DNA of 64,000 nucleotides from Nephromyces sp. MM_2019 (GCA_015657535.1 JADHZB010000135.1:1-64000), one strand, 5' to 3'; numbered from the stretch's first letter, positions 37,546-51,200 are shown. Notes: generated from the letters alone by a model not told the origin. Numbers and translations are program-made.

Positions 37546-37725
37546 AAGTGAGACCGGTTAAATTTCGTTTTCCTCATACGTTCGTAAGCTTCCTCGAGAA
37601 ATCCTGCTTTCTTCTGCGTTTTGCAGTGAGAGTAGTGAGGGACATACTCAGGCTTTTTTAGTACCATTTTGGATGCAAAGGTGCCAGAGTGACCAATCAA
37701 TTCGTTGAGAGCACGATATTTCGCG
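37536..37725 (-). CDS. Coding-like exon, possibly a 5' exon of the exonuclease gene
   Basis: An acceptor-like GGTATCCCAG opens a 62-codon frame with NELIGHSGTFASKMVLKKPE and GFLEEAYERMRK that stops at TGA, overlapping the ATG at 37545 by ten bases in another frame. A donor-like GTATGAGG lies inside it. Splicing from there to an AG just before CTCTTCTTCCATTAACG would restore the frame of the exonuclease exon with an intron of about 90 bases, similar to others in this window. Family not recognised. Confidence 0.3.
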
Positions 37726-37739
37726 CTGGGATACCAAAT

Positions 37740-39690
37740 TAGTTAGCATTATAGGTGGAAAAGAATACTAGCCAAAAGTGATGCAGCGGAGGGGACTTGG
37801 TGAATTACCGGGAAGATTAAAGTCCAAACGTGAGAAACGCATGGTGTGTCTGAAACTATGATGATTCCATTCGTACAAAAGTACTGACCTGATGTTCATA
37901 ACACAGTACATCTAGGTGGCCACCAGAGTCGAAATGATTTAACACAAAAGAACCGAATTCAGCTTCTGACTGAACATGGAATCCTACTTGTTTCCACCGT
38001 GTATCCGCGCTGTGCGCGAATCTCACTCCCTCATAGGCAGACGTAGTTTTCGTAGGCTTAGGAGAACAAATTATTCATCCAGACCACAAAAGTTATCTAT
38101 AGCTACCACTTGGTCTAGAAGAATAATGCGCATGCCGGCAGGAATTAAAAATACCCTTATACACAAGGTTATATGCAAAATGCAAGGATTAACTATTGAG
38201 CACCCTGTAGTAGTATAGCACGCCTGCAGTCCATAAGTACAACTTTAATTTAATAATCCAGCGTATTCGCTTTATAGAGGTTACGAGAGTACTAGCGAAT
38301 AGCTACGCAAAAAATGCAGAAATATTCCACAAGAATGAGTACTTCAAAGCACCTATGCTAATGCAACATCACTAGGTGAGCGAGCCTCTCATACGACTAG
38401 ATTTACGGCAGTAAAGTTCTGTTTTTTCTGAGACAAAAGGTGAAAGAGATGGATTCCAACTGTTTATATTTCAGTTATTTATTAGTAGTTGAAAATCTTT
38501 TTAGAGCTTGCTTTTATGCTATATTCAAGATCATGGAATTGGCACTACCTAGCTATGTTCTTGTGTAATCCCCCCGTAATGATGCTTCACGTGGCAGAGA
38601 AGTCACCCTTTGGCTATGGCTACTACAATACAACACTGTAGCTCTCCCTGCCTCTACTTCACACTTTGGTTTACTATTTTAGTGGCTCTTGTTAAGCAAA
38701 GTCAAAAAAGTCTACACTTTCTTGCTATAAACGACATCAACTCTTTTTCGTCACAAAGTGACGGGAATGCTGGGTAAATATTTAATAACAATAGGCTGTT
38801 ATTCATCACTCTGGAATAAATATATTTGTATCTCTTATCGATAAAAGTTTTTTAGGAGAAAATCAATCTGCATGTTTTTCCCCCCAGCTGTCGTTACTGC
38901 TGCGTGCTGCTACAATGAAAAATAATTAGAGTAAGGAGCCCCACAAGCAGCAGTACATGTTAATTTTTTAGTCAGTGTCATGGCTATCCAACAGCAGGCT
39001 ACTGGTAGAACTCTCATACAAAAGTAAAAATAGCTGCGGTAGGTACCACACAGAATTGCTATATTCCTGCGCAAAGCTTATCTAGAAAAATTGATGCCAT
39101 ATACTCTTGCTAAAAAAGTTATAGCTGAGCAAAGAAGTAACCCTTGTACTGCACATATATATAATCCTTTCAGAAAATGTACATATCTGTTGATATAATT
39201 TTTTTCCCCAAACCAGTAGGTTGATAGCGCTGGGACATTAGCAACAAAGCAGTGTGCACAGTTAGCATCTATATCGCTTGCATGATTAGCAACAAGCAGG
39301 TTGTATGGTTAGCAACAAAGCCGCATTTGCAATTAGTAATAAAATCATTCGCGCGTTGAGGAACGCCTATGCCTTACCTTTCCATACTGTATATCGCCCT
39401 TACCCCTGCCCACAGCAAGTACTACAAATACCAAAGGCTTTTCGCGCCGCGTATTCTTTCACATTGGGATGACGTTTAAGCGGTCTCCAAGAAACCCCTC
39501 TTACCTACAAGTCTCCCCCCGTGAAAAACTCTGGTTGTGCATTTGCCTCCCCATGAAATGTGCAGACAACATGCACAGATCCCATTGCATCAGTAACTAC
39601 TATTCGTCTTCGAAAGCTTCCATATTCTCTTTGAGAGTCCTGTTAGCGTCACGCTATATTTGTGATTGTTCGCCTGTCTCCTTTTTTGCA
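37740..39690. other. Intergenic between divergent genes
   Basis: Likely shared upstream region of the minus-strand exonuclease gene and the plus-strand eEF1B gene. A TTAGCAACAAAGC-like motif recurs three times at about 39238-39335. No exon found. Confidence 0.4.
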
Positions 39691-39692
39691 AG

Positions 39693-41572
39693 ATGGCTGC
39701 CGCTCTAGTTGAGAACTTCAAAAGCATTACCAGCGATGTTGGTATGAAATCTCTGGAAGACCACACATTGCTCAACTCCTACATTTCAGGAGTTACTCCT
39801 TCGAAGGATGATGTTGTAGTCTTCGCTCAGCTTACTTCCAAGCCTCCTACACAGGAAAAATTCCCCAATGCTAGCAGGTGGTTTTCGCATATTGCCTCCT
39901 TCAACGAATACGAGACTTCTTCCTGGCCAAAGGGTGAGGTTTTGTTGAAGCTGGAAGCCGCAGAAAAGGCGAATCAAGAAGCGGATGATGATGATATCGA
40001 CTTGTTCGGTAAGATAATGAGGCGGAGATTGGTTGGGTAATATGAAGAAAATTAGAATTGTTCAATTGTTAAAAGATGTTCTAGCATTGTTGATTGGATT
40101 TAGCATGTGGGCTACATTGCATTTGGGTGGCGCAGAAGTGAATTACTTGGAGGATGAATACTAAAGTTGGTAGAAGTGATTACGGAACCTGCTTAGCGCT
40201 TTATTTGTATTAAGATTGTATCGTTTAAGCAATAAAATTACTTGCAAGGACGAAGTTGTATATTTACAGTTTTTTATTATATGATGATGGTCAAATTGAG
40301 AGCTTATTACCTGTGAATGCTTAAGCATGATATTTTTTCGAACATGCGCCCATGCAGTGATGCGTTTTTACTCACGTGCTTTTTTCACCTTTCCTATTCG
40401 CATTGGCTACATGCGCTTCCTCCCATTGCTTCAATTTTGTGAATTTATGCGTAGGGGATGATGCCGAGGAAGTAGAAAAGCAAGCGAAGCAGCTGGCAGC
40501 GGAAAAGGCAGCGGCGAAAAAGGCTGTTGAAGCCCCCAAGAAGAAGGTTGTTATCAATAAATCTTCCCTTGTCATCGAAGTGAAACCCGCTGGCATCCAG
40601 ACTGACTTAGATGCTGTCGCACAAATGATCAAAGATATTGCGATGGATGGAGTATCATGGGGACAGGCTCACAAAAAGGTTCCCTTGGCTTTTGGGCTGT
40701 TCAAGTTGCAGGTAATGATTTTGTTGTAAAGAGATAGATAAAAGTAGGTAAATATGAACACCGGGGGATTAGGTATAAAGCTAGCAGAGGCTGATTTAGA
40801 GGTGCAGTTGCGAATAGGAATATATGAGCAGAATGTATAAATCTAATGTCAAGACAGGTGAAGGAGAAAGAGAGGCGGGAATATGAGATGTCGTTGAATT
40901 CTTAGATTAGGCAGAGCAATTCGGACATATGCGCCTGTGGGATTTTGCTGTAGAATTCTTAGATTAGGCAGGTCAATTCAGGCGTATGCGGTGGTGCGAC
41001 GAGCGGTATAAAAAGTTGAATTGGAAGTGAAAGCGGTGAGTAACACGTAAATGCAATCAGTACTTTATCCGAAAAGATGGTATTCTATAAGCAGTAGTGG
41101 AGAGGGTAATGTAGCTCATAAAGACTACTTACGCGAACTTTTGCGTAAAAACATCGAAGAGGAATAGGTGAAGCATTGTGCTGATATATCTCGCAGCTTT
41201 TTAATTATAAAATTCAAAATAGGGGCAAGCTTGTGCTTACAAGAGAAGGAATAGATACGCAGGCGTGAAAAGTACTTTCATCTTCGTATGTCGCTGTTAA
41301 TTCACGGCTTACTACCTTGTATAGTTTTGAAGTTAAAATTGCACTCTTTCTCTTCCGTACAGGTAAGCTGCACTATAGTTGATGATTTAGTAGATACTGA
41401 TAGCTTAATGGAAGCTATAGAAGTCCTAGGCCTTGATGAAGAGCGTGCGGAGGAGAAAAGACAGAAGCGTCAAATGGGTGATGATGATGATGATGACGAT
41501 GACGAAGAGGAGGAAGATGATGACCAGACACTTGTGCAGTCTGCAGAGATTGTCTCTTTCAACAAGTTATAG
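39693..41572 (+). CDS. Translation elongation factor 1-beta (eEF1B guanine nucleotide exchange subunit)
   Basis: Catalyses GDP/GTP exchange on eEF1A during translation elongation. Three exons: 39693-40008, 40455-40711, 41363-41572; 260 residues. The N-terminal GST-C-like half starts MAAALVENFKSITSDVG and is followed by the acidic hinge and conserved DLFG (103-106) at the first splice. The catalytic EF1-GNE domain follows: SSLVIEVKPAGIQTDLDAVA, then MDGVSWGQAHKKVPLAFGLF, KLQVSCTIVDD and a terminal LVQSAEIVSFNKL. Between the last helix (EVLGL) and this C-terminal strand lies an insert of about 32 residues (216-247), basic then a run of Asp/Glu, not seen in the standard family layout. The ATG directly follows a pyrimidine tract and CAAG, so a 5' UTR intron or trans-splice acceptor may end at the start codon. 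Intron 2 holds a 61-bp imperfect tandem duplication. The beta form rather than delta is favoured by the absence of a leucine-zipper region. Confidence 0.95.
40899..40975. repeat. Imperfect tandem duplication in eEF1B intron 2
   Basis: GAATTCTTAGATTAGGCAG occurs twice about 61 bases apart, each followed by a related CAATTC.GGC/AC.TATGCG segment. Confidence 0.75.
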
Positions 41573-41599
41573 ATGCTGAAATACTTGTTTCCTTTGGAA

Positions 41600-44440
41600 G
41601 GAAAATTTGCATGTTATTGCGTCGTGTGTATGATATTGCGTGAGTGCGTATTAGCGAAGGGGTGTAGTATTAGTTCAGATGTGTGTAGGCCATTTACCTT
41701 CTGTAAGGAGAGTGACTCTTGAGCTACTAATGTCATTCTCACAAAAGGGATTTGCTCGCATTTTGCTTTTGCCTCCCCGCGTATTTTTTTTTGCTGTATT
41801 GCCATTGTGGCATGGCAAAAGTGTAAATGCAAAGGAAGAGTAATACCCCCTTCAGTGGAAGCGCTCCTAGATGAATGTCTTATAATTGCTAACCGGCAGG
41901 TTCTTTTTGTGTTTTTTGTCGCGGTGAGCCACTCTGACTCTCCTGAGTTTTGCGTGGACATTTAAGGCGTAAGCTATTGGCGGATTAACCTTGGAGGTGC
42001 CGAAATCTTTTGTACCACTTGCATTCCAACTTGTTGCTTTTCAGTGAATTTTGTGATACTGAGATTTGAAACGGCTAAATTCTGTGTGCTTGGGTGTGTT
42101 GTTGGGCACTCTGACCGGGTTTATACATTAGACTTGTATGACTTGTTTTCCCGAGTATTTTACACTGCAATTGGCTACTCCTTTACGACTAATGCCGATA
42201 CATTGCGCCCTGCACAACGGTGTGCATAGGAATTATATTATCCCCGCCGCAGACAGTCATTAGTAGTTTTTCCGCTGGGCATATGATACTTCGGTGAATA
42301 CAGCCTCACTGAACTGCATACGGAGAATCAACTTAGAGTTATTAGGCAAATCTCTGGGGGCGAGTTTCTGATGATCTTACTGGTATCACCGCTGTGCCTC
42401 CATCAGACGGATAGTGCGTTTAACTCATGACCTATGCCCCAAACGTAATTAACAGTTTGTCTTTTTGATAATACTGTATTATTGTTCTTTAAAAGAAGAT
42501 AAGGATTTTGTATTGGGACTCACCATCCCAACTAAATGAGGATTAAGAGTAAAGCTCCACGGCGATAGATAGTTTCCTGCCCGAATGCACCTGGGCCGAG
42601 CGGTGCGGGGTGATGGCACGTAGAATGTGTTAGTTTTACGCGCAGCCACTAGCTCTTATAAGGCTTCCAACCTGTAACTCGGCCATATACTGATTTCTTT
42701 AACGAAATTTAAAAATAAGATTTTAAATATTGAAGGTTTTTCAAATTTATTCCCCCAATTGCACGCAATGAAGAGCTGACCTTCAATATCACTTTCCGGT
42801 TTCTTGGTTCCTGCATGCGCTGAAAAGGTTCCGCCTGTGCTCAAAGCTATATTTTCACCCCCAGCTTGCCCGGTGTGAACTTAGCAGGGCTCCGCCTGCG
42901 TCCAATCTTACGTTTTTACGCCCCTTCAGAACTAGTACTAGTATTGGGTATATTAATCCTTATGCAAAGAGTTCCTCTTGCTTCTGCTACTTCTACATTG
43001 TATTTAATGGAAATATTCTTTACTACTTCTCTTTTAAGCCCAGCTTACCTGAGGTGAACCTGCTGACGGTAAAATGATTTTTAGTTTAACTATTCACTGC
43101 CCATACATGTCCACTCGTGGAATCATACGGAATACAAAGCCATATTGAAGTCTGCATATAACGCTGGAATGCGATGGCCACATTTCTCTCGGTAGAGCAG
43201 AGTCTCAGCTTTGTCTATGACCATAGGGAACTGTGCAGGTTCACCCCATTAGGTGCGCTGGATTCGTAGGATGTTACGTGCGTGTGTGTGATTGAGAGTT
43301 GTGACGTGGTTGGGTCTTCAGTTTGGGAGGCGGTGTGTGTTCCAAGTCCCCCACGAGGCAGATTTATGGCAATTTTAGTTTCCAGTTGTTCCTTTAGCAC
43401 GTCCTCGCAACAGCACAGCTTGCCATTCACGTTGACTTACATTGGTGCCTCAGCTTATATCCATAGTGGAGCAATTCATGCATGACCCCTATGCAACAGA
43501 GCTTACACTTTTTAACACGTAAATTTAACCCAACATGAACACGCGCACTTTCCAGAGATAGTTGAAACAATAACATTCCGTATAATTCACTCTGCTCTAC
43601 ATAGTTCAGCTGGAAAAGCATTTGTGTAACATTGCTAATTATTCGCAGTAGTCTGCCGGTCACCAACCATTTTTGGCAGAAGGTGAAATAGTGGCTCGCG
43701 GACGCATTACAGAACTCATTTCAAGAAATTCGGGATATCCACACATCATCTATTATTAGCGCCTTTTGGCGGAAAAAAAAATTTGAGGAAATCGATTCCT
43801 ACAGTCTATGAAACCGCGTATATCTATACAGAGTTTTAAAGTAATGCAATAACCACAAACAAGAACCTGAAACTTTACCGAATCAAGTTGTAATATATAC
43901 ATAAGAATGGAAAAAGAAGCAGCGATGTGATATAAGCCTTAATTTGCCCTGCGCGTAGTGACCACCCTACGAATTCACTATGTAAAGTCATGCACGCGTG
44001 CAGCAACTGGCGTTTACATGCTTAATTTTCTCGTAAAATTAGGCGAGATACGCTCTAGACTTCTCATAAGCTTAATCTAAGTGAAAACAGCCACGCTCCA
44101 CTAGCATTATCCGTGCTGAGCTGGACTTTGGGGGTTTGCAACTACAAAGATTTTTACCGGCATCCGCATTTGCCCGTGAATAGCATTTTTTTACGGGAGC
44201 TTCGTTCCGTAACCTTCTATTCAAGGCGTGCCCGCTATTATTACAGCATACCTGACGAGTGAATTTTTCTGCTTGTGCACATACATAGCCTCCTACCTTG
44301 CTGTAATTTAATAATAAGTGCAGGCAGCTTTATGGTATCCTCAACACACAAATTCCGTAATTTCTGCCTAGCGTGTGTGTATTTGTTATCAATTGATCAA
44401 ATTATTGTGTGTCAAAGAAGCGCGGGTATACAAAATCTAT
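41600..44440. other. Intergenic, nothing identified
   Basis: Lies between the ends of the convergent eEF1B and Yippee genes. Open frames on both strands are short and show no splice pairing or family signal. Confidence 0.4.
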
Positions 44441-44448
44441 CTCATTCT

Positions 44449-45253
44449 TTATTCTTCGTCAGCTTGATCCATGCGATTTGGATGGAGCTTTCTCTCAATT
44501 CCAAATGAATCCATTTCCACCTTGATGATAAGCTGAAGCTCCAGAATAAACTTTCCTTTTTTATACCTTTGGAAAGCTTCTTCTGCTTCAACGTACTTCC
44601 AACCCAAATTTGTCCCGCAATCGTTGCAGAAGATATCGACAATTGTGTGCTTCCCTGTAGTCATGAAACGATCTTTAAACTGCCCCTCAGAAACGTTAAC
44701 GACTTTCCTAAATAGCCACGCTGTGCCAGTTCTTCCTCTGCACACAAAAAAATGTACCAGTTTTTGCAATGTTTACAGGGAAAATCAGTTTTTGAAAAAA
44801 TATCCGCGTAAGCAGATTCCCCTGCTAGTGCATAATATCATGCAAACCTTTGATGAAATAGGTTACAAATATAATAATATACTTAATGGTATACATGACA
44901 TAATCTACATATTAGTATGGATAACTACATCGTGTGTTCATAAAACATAAAAAACAAAATAAATAGAATTCACACTATATGGACTGCAACAAGGGCTTCA
45001 ATAGATCAAATAATTTCGTCATAGGAACATCCCAAAATGAAGCTCTGACATCACCAAATGAAGTTCTTGAGTCCTCCAACGCAAAGTTGGGTAAACAAAA
45101 GACGATAAATGGCACCCAAAAATGCCTCCAAGCATGTGAGTCTCACCTGAAGCCGGTAGATAGCCTGTCTGTGTGAGCTGTTAGATGTGTCCCACAGAAA
45201 CTGCACGTATAAATATGTCTTTCCGCGAGGTAAACTTTAACTAGCCTACCCAT
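44449..45253 (-). CDS. Yippee-like zinc-binding protein (2 exons)
   Basis: Small conserved eukaryotic protein with a beta-tent zinc-binding fold like that of cereblon; the role in protists is not established. Exon 1 is 45253-45147 and exon 2 is 44737-44449, joined in phase (GTGAGA donor, TGTGTGCAG acceptor), giving 131 residues. The protein begins MGRLVKVYLAERHIYTCSFC, with the first Cys pair CSFC at 17-20. After the splice come GRTGTAWLFRKVVNVSEGQF, the family hallmark MTTGKHTIVDIFCNDCG with the second pair CNDC, and LGWKYVEAEEAFQRYKKGKF. All four zinc ligands are present. The C-terminal extension (IKVEMDSFG...DQADEE) is slightly longer and more acidic than in animal YPEL proteins of about 120 residues. 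Identification is very secure; the exact YPEL paralogue is not assignable. Confidence 0.95.
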
Positions 45254-45259
45254 TTTGCA

Positions 45260-48200
45260 AAGTTCACTCTCAACTTGCCTATCTGGATATGCCTCCAGTT
45301 CTGTGATCTTCAATCAAAATGATATAACACACGCGCATATGCTATGGGGGTAAGCAGGTTAATATGACAAGGAACAACAATTATAATCGCAGTAATAATA
45401 TTCCCTTAATAACAAGGTCGGAAAAACTTAAGTCTTCACACATATGCGGAACCTTTTATATCCACAAAATAAACATTTCCCTTGCCTCTCCAACAAAAAT
45501 TAAACACCATGTTCAATAATCATAAAAAATTCTGCAACAAATAAAATTTATAGGAAGAAGTATGGCAGAGTAGATGAAGCAACTATCAGTCTGGGTATAA
45601 ACGCTAATAACGCCTTGAACAGTTGCAACGTGTAAATTACCGATGATTTTTTTAATAGGACAGGCAAGTGCAAAAAACCTTAGGGGGGCGAAAAATAAGT
45701 AATTAACTACTATACATATTATATCGGACAATCTTCTTCGTGCACTAGGAAAGAACAGGAAGCACAAATTATCTCAGCAAGCAGCTTGCAAGCTGCCTGA
45801 GAAACGCACACACCAATTACTGCGATGAAAGCAAGCTTATACAGCAGCTAATACTAGTGGTGCAAAGCTGACACATTAATTCATAGGTTGGCATGTCACC
45901 TGGAAGAAACGAACAAATCTACAGCGTGAGAGCTATCCCCTCATTTATTTTAAATTCAAGGAGGGATCTATATATAGATCTATCACCGGTAAAATAATTT
46001 AGAGAGTAGGATAAAATTTATATGGAATAAGCGAGCATATGAAACATCCCAAGGGTGAAGTACCATAATATCATAATCGCTGTATGTAAAGCTTTATGAA
46101 AGGAAAGCAAATAACAATACGCTATAATTCACCTCATTATAGAACTCAGCATAGAGTAAATGAATTTCAAAGTCTAATCAAAGGAGTGTCAAGCTAGTTT
46201 TATTAGAATAAAGTGCATCGTAAAAGTACGACAGTATCAAATTTTACGCTTCATGCCCACGTATTACAAGCTTATATGAAGAGTTCTTTACTGCATGCTA
46301 ATATCTTTATTTTACAAAAAAACATGAAAGATTGTAAATATTTGCAACTTGTATACTATTCAATTCCCAGTAACTTCCCTTATCCATAGTTACATGAGCT
46401 GCAGTCTCTTCTGCATGGCATGCTAGAAGGTGCCCAACCCTTAATTATTTTCCATTAAAAAAGACAATGTGTAGTAACCACTTAGAGATATATCTTTTTT
46501 TCATTTATAAACCGCAGATAGACGTAAACAAGATACTTTGGATTCCTAATTTAAAAAATACAAATTAAATGAGATACTTTGGACTCCTGATTAAAAAAAA
46601 ATTTCGTACGAAATTATTATGTTTTCCAACTCAGAATGTAACAGCTAAAGTATCATTTCCCTTGAATATGAGCAAAAATAATAAGCAAAAATTTTGAATA
46701 TTCACATGAATGTCAACTTATACATATTCACACGCAAGCATCTCAACATATCCTAGATCTTCAAATTTATTTACTACAGTAAAAAATGTCCAACCTTACT
46801 CCCGTCTGCTCATTATAACAAATCAGCACCAAACATAATTAGCAGAAATAATAAGAGCACGCACCCCCAAGTTGCTGCGGTTTATCACTTTCCCTTCAAC
46901 TATTTTTTCCCATTCGTATAAGCAGCAATACCTTCAGGTGATGCCACATTTCTTTTCGAGCGCTATGCTTCAAACATAAATGATGACCTTATATTATCGC
47001 ATTCTATCACATTATAGCAATTCCCTTACCAGTCTGACATTTTTTAATATGCTGGTCATCTAGCTTCCTAATTTTCTCTTCTCATACTTTTAAAAATATT
47101 CACCAGTTCCTTTTGTGTATAAAATTGTAATACTACCCCCCAACAACTTGACTTTTTTTATATTATCTCTTTCACTTTAATTAGTTCTCTTCTCCCTTTT
47201 CCCCTTTTTTCCTCCTACGGTGCCTCGGTAATTTGTTTTACTTTTCCTATTTCCAAACTTTACCCATCTTCTAAAACTTCAACTACTCCCTATTCTTGCT
47301 GTCATCTTTGGACCACATCATTCTTCCTCCTCTTATCCAACTTTCTGCGTCGCTTATATTTTCTATGCTACTTAATTTTAAACGAGGAAAAACCGAATCA
47401 GAAGCCTTGCGGACAGAACATGTAGTGGAACCCACAACACGTATTCTACTGGTAGCAGGAGATGGTGAAGTCAAGAGAAAACAGCCAAAATAACCAGGAA
47501 TATGGCAAGTGATACCGCGAGAACTTAGGCTTGCAGCGTCAAAAGTTATAAATTCAAGTGTTAAGGAATATCCACGGTTGCATACAATTTTTCAGCTCGC
47601 AGCACATCCGGTTCCTCTTGCTAATTCAGCTTGGTGACAACAGTTATAGGTTTACAATGATCCCTTTTTTAAATGGTTAAGATATGCTATATTTCCCACC
47701 CTTGATTATCAGTTCCCAGGGCAGATACGGAGACTTAGTCATACTTTTAAGGAAGCGCACCTATACACTCGGAGAGTCACTCCCGGTACCAAGTTCCCAA
47801 ACAGCTGGCACGTGCCGCATGCTCACATTCCCCGGCGTGCATAGCCCGGCTTGAATTAGGGGTGCTCGCACATGAATACAGATAGCTTTCATGTGTACTC
47901 CAGTCCTGGTGCTGCGTTGCGCACCGCCCAATTGAAGCCGATGCGCCTCCACTTGTTGATAACGTTTTAATGCCTATTCGCAAGTCCCCATTACAATTTG
48001 TGCGCAGTGCAGTCCGTGTTTACGTACACACTATGTAGTCACTACTATAGAAAGTGGCGGAAACGAGAGCTAATCTCAAAACAGGGACTAGGATTATTTT
48101 TCAGCTGGAGGTATAATTGGTAGTCATACCAGCAGAGACCTATGAATGGAATATTGTGGCTTGGTAAGTGCAACAGAGGTGGAGAAGACATAGATGATAT

Positions 48201-51200
48201 TCCGATGGGAACTAACATTGGGCTGATGCTACATGTGCATGTTATGAAAATTTTCTTGAAGATGTTTCAGTGGTAGTGCAAATTCTTTATTCTCTCGTAT
48301 CTTTTAATTTGCATACGGTGTTGTCATTTTGTATTGTAATAGCTTCAATTTGGGAGAATAGTATCGATAATAGGAAAGCTTTTTGTTTCCCTGTCTAGCA
48401 AAAATGCACTGATATCCAATATTTTTTAAGATGGCATAAACCGATCGCCCTTAATGCAGTGATTAAGTTCAAATTTGGTAGGACTTGAATTTCGCCCACT
48501 ATTAAGATGGTACCTTATACTCATTACGCGAGTTAAACAACAGTCACAGACGTTTAGCCCCATCGGCAAAGTCTACCGGGATAGCATTTTTACCACAAGC
48601 GCCGCTGCGAGAACATCAAGAAACCAGTGCGAAAGCCTGGTAATTACTTTGTAGTGGACGCTTTTGCGGAAAACTGCAGTTTCAATATTTCCATACTTTT
48701 CAATGTAAAACCGTTTATAATACCTGGTTGATACCGTGTTAATCTTGCTGACGCTTATTCGATCAATCAAATTGAGCATTGGGTAAATACCGCTATTGGC
48801 AAACATATCAGGATAGGGCTTCCACAGTTAGGCAGCAGATAGCATCCTTTTCGCCTTCGCGCTACCTTCGAAATTGCAGTTTTTCAATTTTAGCCACTGC
48901 CTGTCAAACTCTGAATTAAGATTATAATGCCGATCTTTTGCCATATTTCATAGTAAAGACATGCTTTCTCCGGCTATTTTTAGCGAATTCTAGGGCTAGA
49001 TACTACTAATGGCTTATCACAATTCCCCCATCACTAAAATTATAAAGTCAAATGTCAATTTTTTTGGAGGCATTCAAAATATCAGTGCCGGCTAAGTATA
49101 TAATTTTTTTGTTTTTCACCTGGGGCCAGATCAAGTAATAAAAAAACCATACAAATATAACCCAAATGTAATTATGACGCTGTCAAAAATAAGTACAAGT
49201 CCTTATTGTAATCTGGGGTAACAACTAAATAACTCGACAGAAATGTTTCTGTGAATGTTTTTGATGGGTTTGCATGCTTATCCTAATAATGAGACAGAAC
49301 AAAAATTCAGTTGTACACACGGGCAGCCGCAAATGGTGCATGCAGCAGTGGCAGATATTACCAGCACCTAGATGCCTTCCAAAAATATCCTTGGCAGTAC
49401 ATATTAAAAGCTGTCACCACATGTGCATAAGGCGTTGGATCCTTCCAACGGAAAACTTAATGACTAAACGAGCATATTCGCATTTCTACACGGGAGCTTA
49501 CTTTCCAACAATACTACTGAGTTCACTGAATATTTAAGGCATTTTTTAGAGGTATTGTTTGGATGGCGTACTAGTATGGCTCAAGTAAGGGAAACATATG
49601 ACATGCTGAACCGCATAATTATAATCTCTCGGTAGTTTAACATGAATAATGCGTTCAGTTTGTCAACGGTACTTTTTCTGACCAAATTCTGAGCTAATCT
49701 CCATGCACAAAGAGACATGAAAAATCACTGGCATGGACATCCAGGAATGAAAATATTACGAGCAATAACGAAATCTTATCATAAAACTTTCGTTGCGACT
49801 AGTTTTATGTGCAATTTATATTTGAATAACGCTAAAGTTTGCTGAGAGAATTATATTCTCTCTATTCTAGCAAAAGAAAATAGTGATGAGTTTCGCGTGC
49901 GGCACACGTAAGTAAGCGGAGCAATATCTTCATAGGGTGACTCTATAGCTAGTACCAGGCAACTGCATCATATGCTTCCATTTAGGGCATTCCCTGCCCG
50001 CGGGGCATGCGTCTGTATATCTCCGCTTCAAATCCTTGGGGGGCCCAAGAGCTAGAGCATGCGCTGGGCACCGTATCTACAATTTGTCCGCTCATGTACC
50101 ACTTTACTCAGAACCAAGCAAAGATAATATATTGTAAAAAAATTTAACTAGTCTTTAAACGGAGATCCTTTGCGCAAAAAAGACCTCTTACCTAATTCAT
50201 CCCCAAGTGCAACGCTGTACCCCGCATTCGACTAGCTTTAACTACGTTGACGCGTAGCAATCTAACCAGTCTTACATGAAAAAAAGTAAAGCTAACCTAA
50301 ACAGCAACGGGATAATGCAACTAAATTCACGCTACGACATGCCATCTTGATCTACGACTTACCACAGTGTCGCCCCTTTCAGAAAGAACTGCTCTACGCG
50401 GCTTAAAACTGTAGGCTGAAGCGCGCCTGCAAGTAAAAGATCGAATTATCACGCTGGATTGCTAGCTTTTTATCTACAAAGCTGCTTGAAGTAGAAATAA
50501 AAAATTTCACCTGGTGTATGACTATGTCTTTTCTTGCTTATATAATGAATCGCGATACCCACTGCTTTGTTGCTTTAATGCCTGAATTCGCTAATCAAAG
50601 CACAACTCAGTAAATTCATGAAAACTTTAGAATGAAGTGAGAATTGCATTGACACTCCTTGGCATGCTCTGAAGTCACATCTCGGAAAAGTGAAGGTATG
50701 AAACTAAGTTTTCAGGTATCAAGCTGGGGAGTTTAGTATCTATGAACCTAAAAGTGCGATGATGATAAGAGCGCCCCTTTGTGAGGGCATTCCCATGGCA
50801 TGTAAAATATAAGCAGTACCGATGTGTTTAATAGTGGCTACACACGAAATGATAGGTAAAGTTACTATTATTTTCGATACTTTCATAAGAGGGATTTTTA
50901 TTATGCCGGAAAATTCAAGCATACTCACATGTAAATCATTACAGATGCATATAAGTTTACTATTAGCGGGTATGAAATTATGACAGGTGATCGTAGCATC
51001 AGGCATATAATATTTTCTTCAAAGATTTGTATAATAGGACATTAATGAACATGATAGCCACCGAATTAAAAAGCAAACACTGCGGGGAATTACAGATAAT
51101 GAGGTCCTTTTTTGGTCCTTTTCCGCTTTGCTGGTGTTTGCACAGCTTATCTCATAATGACTTATTTGTTATTTTTCGAATATAAGCTACGTCTTCGCCC

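Noticed and set aside
44624..44950. 108-codon plus-strand open frame
   Set aside because: Antisense to exon 2 of the Yippee gene.
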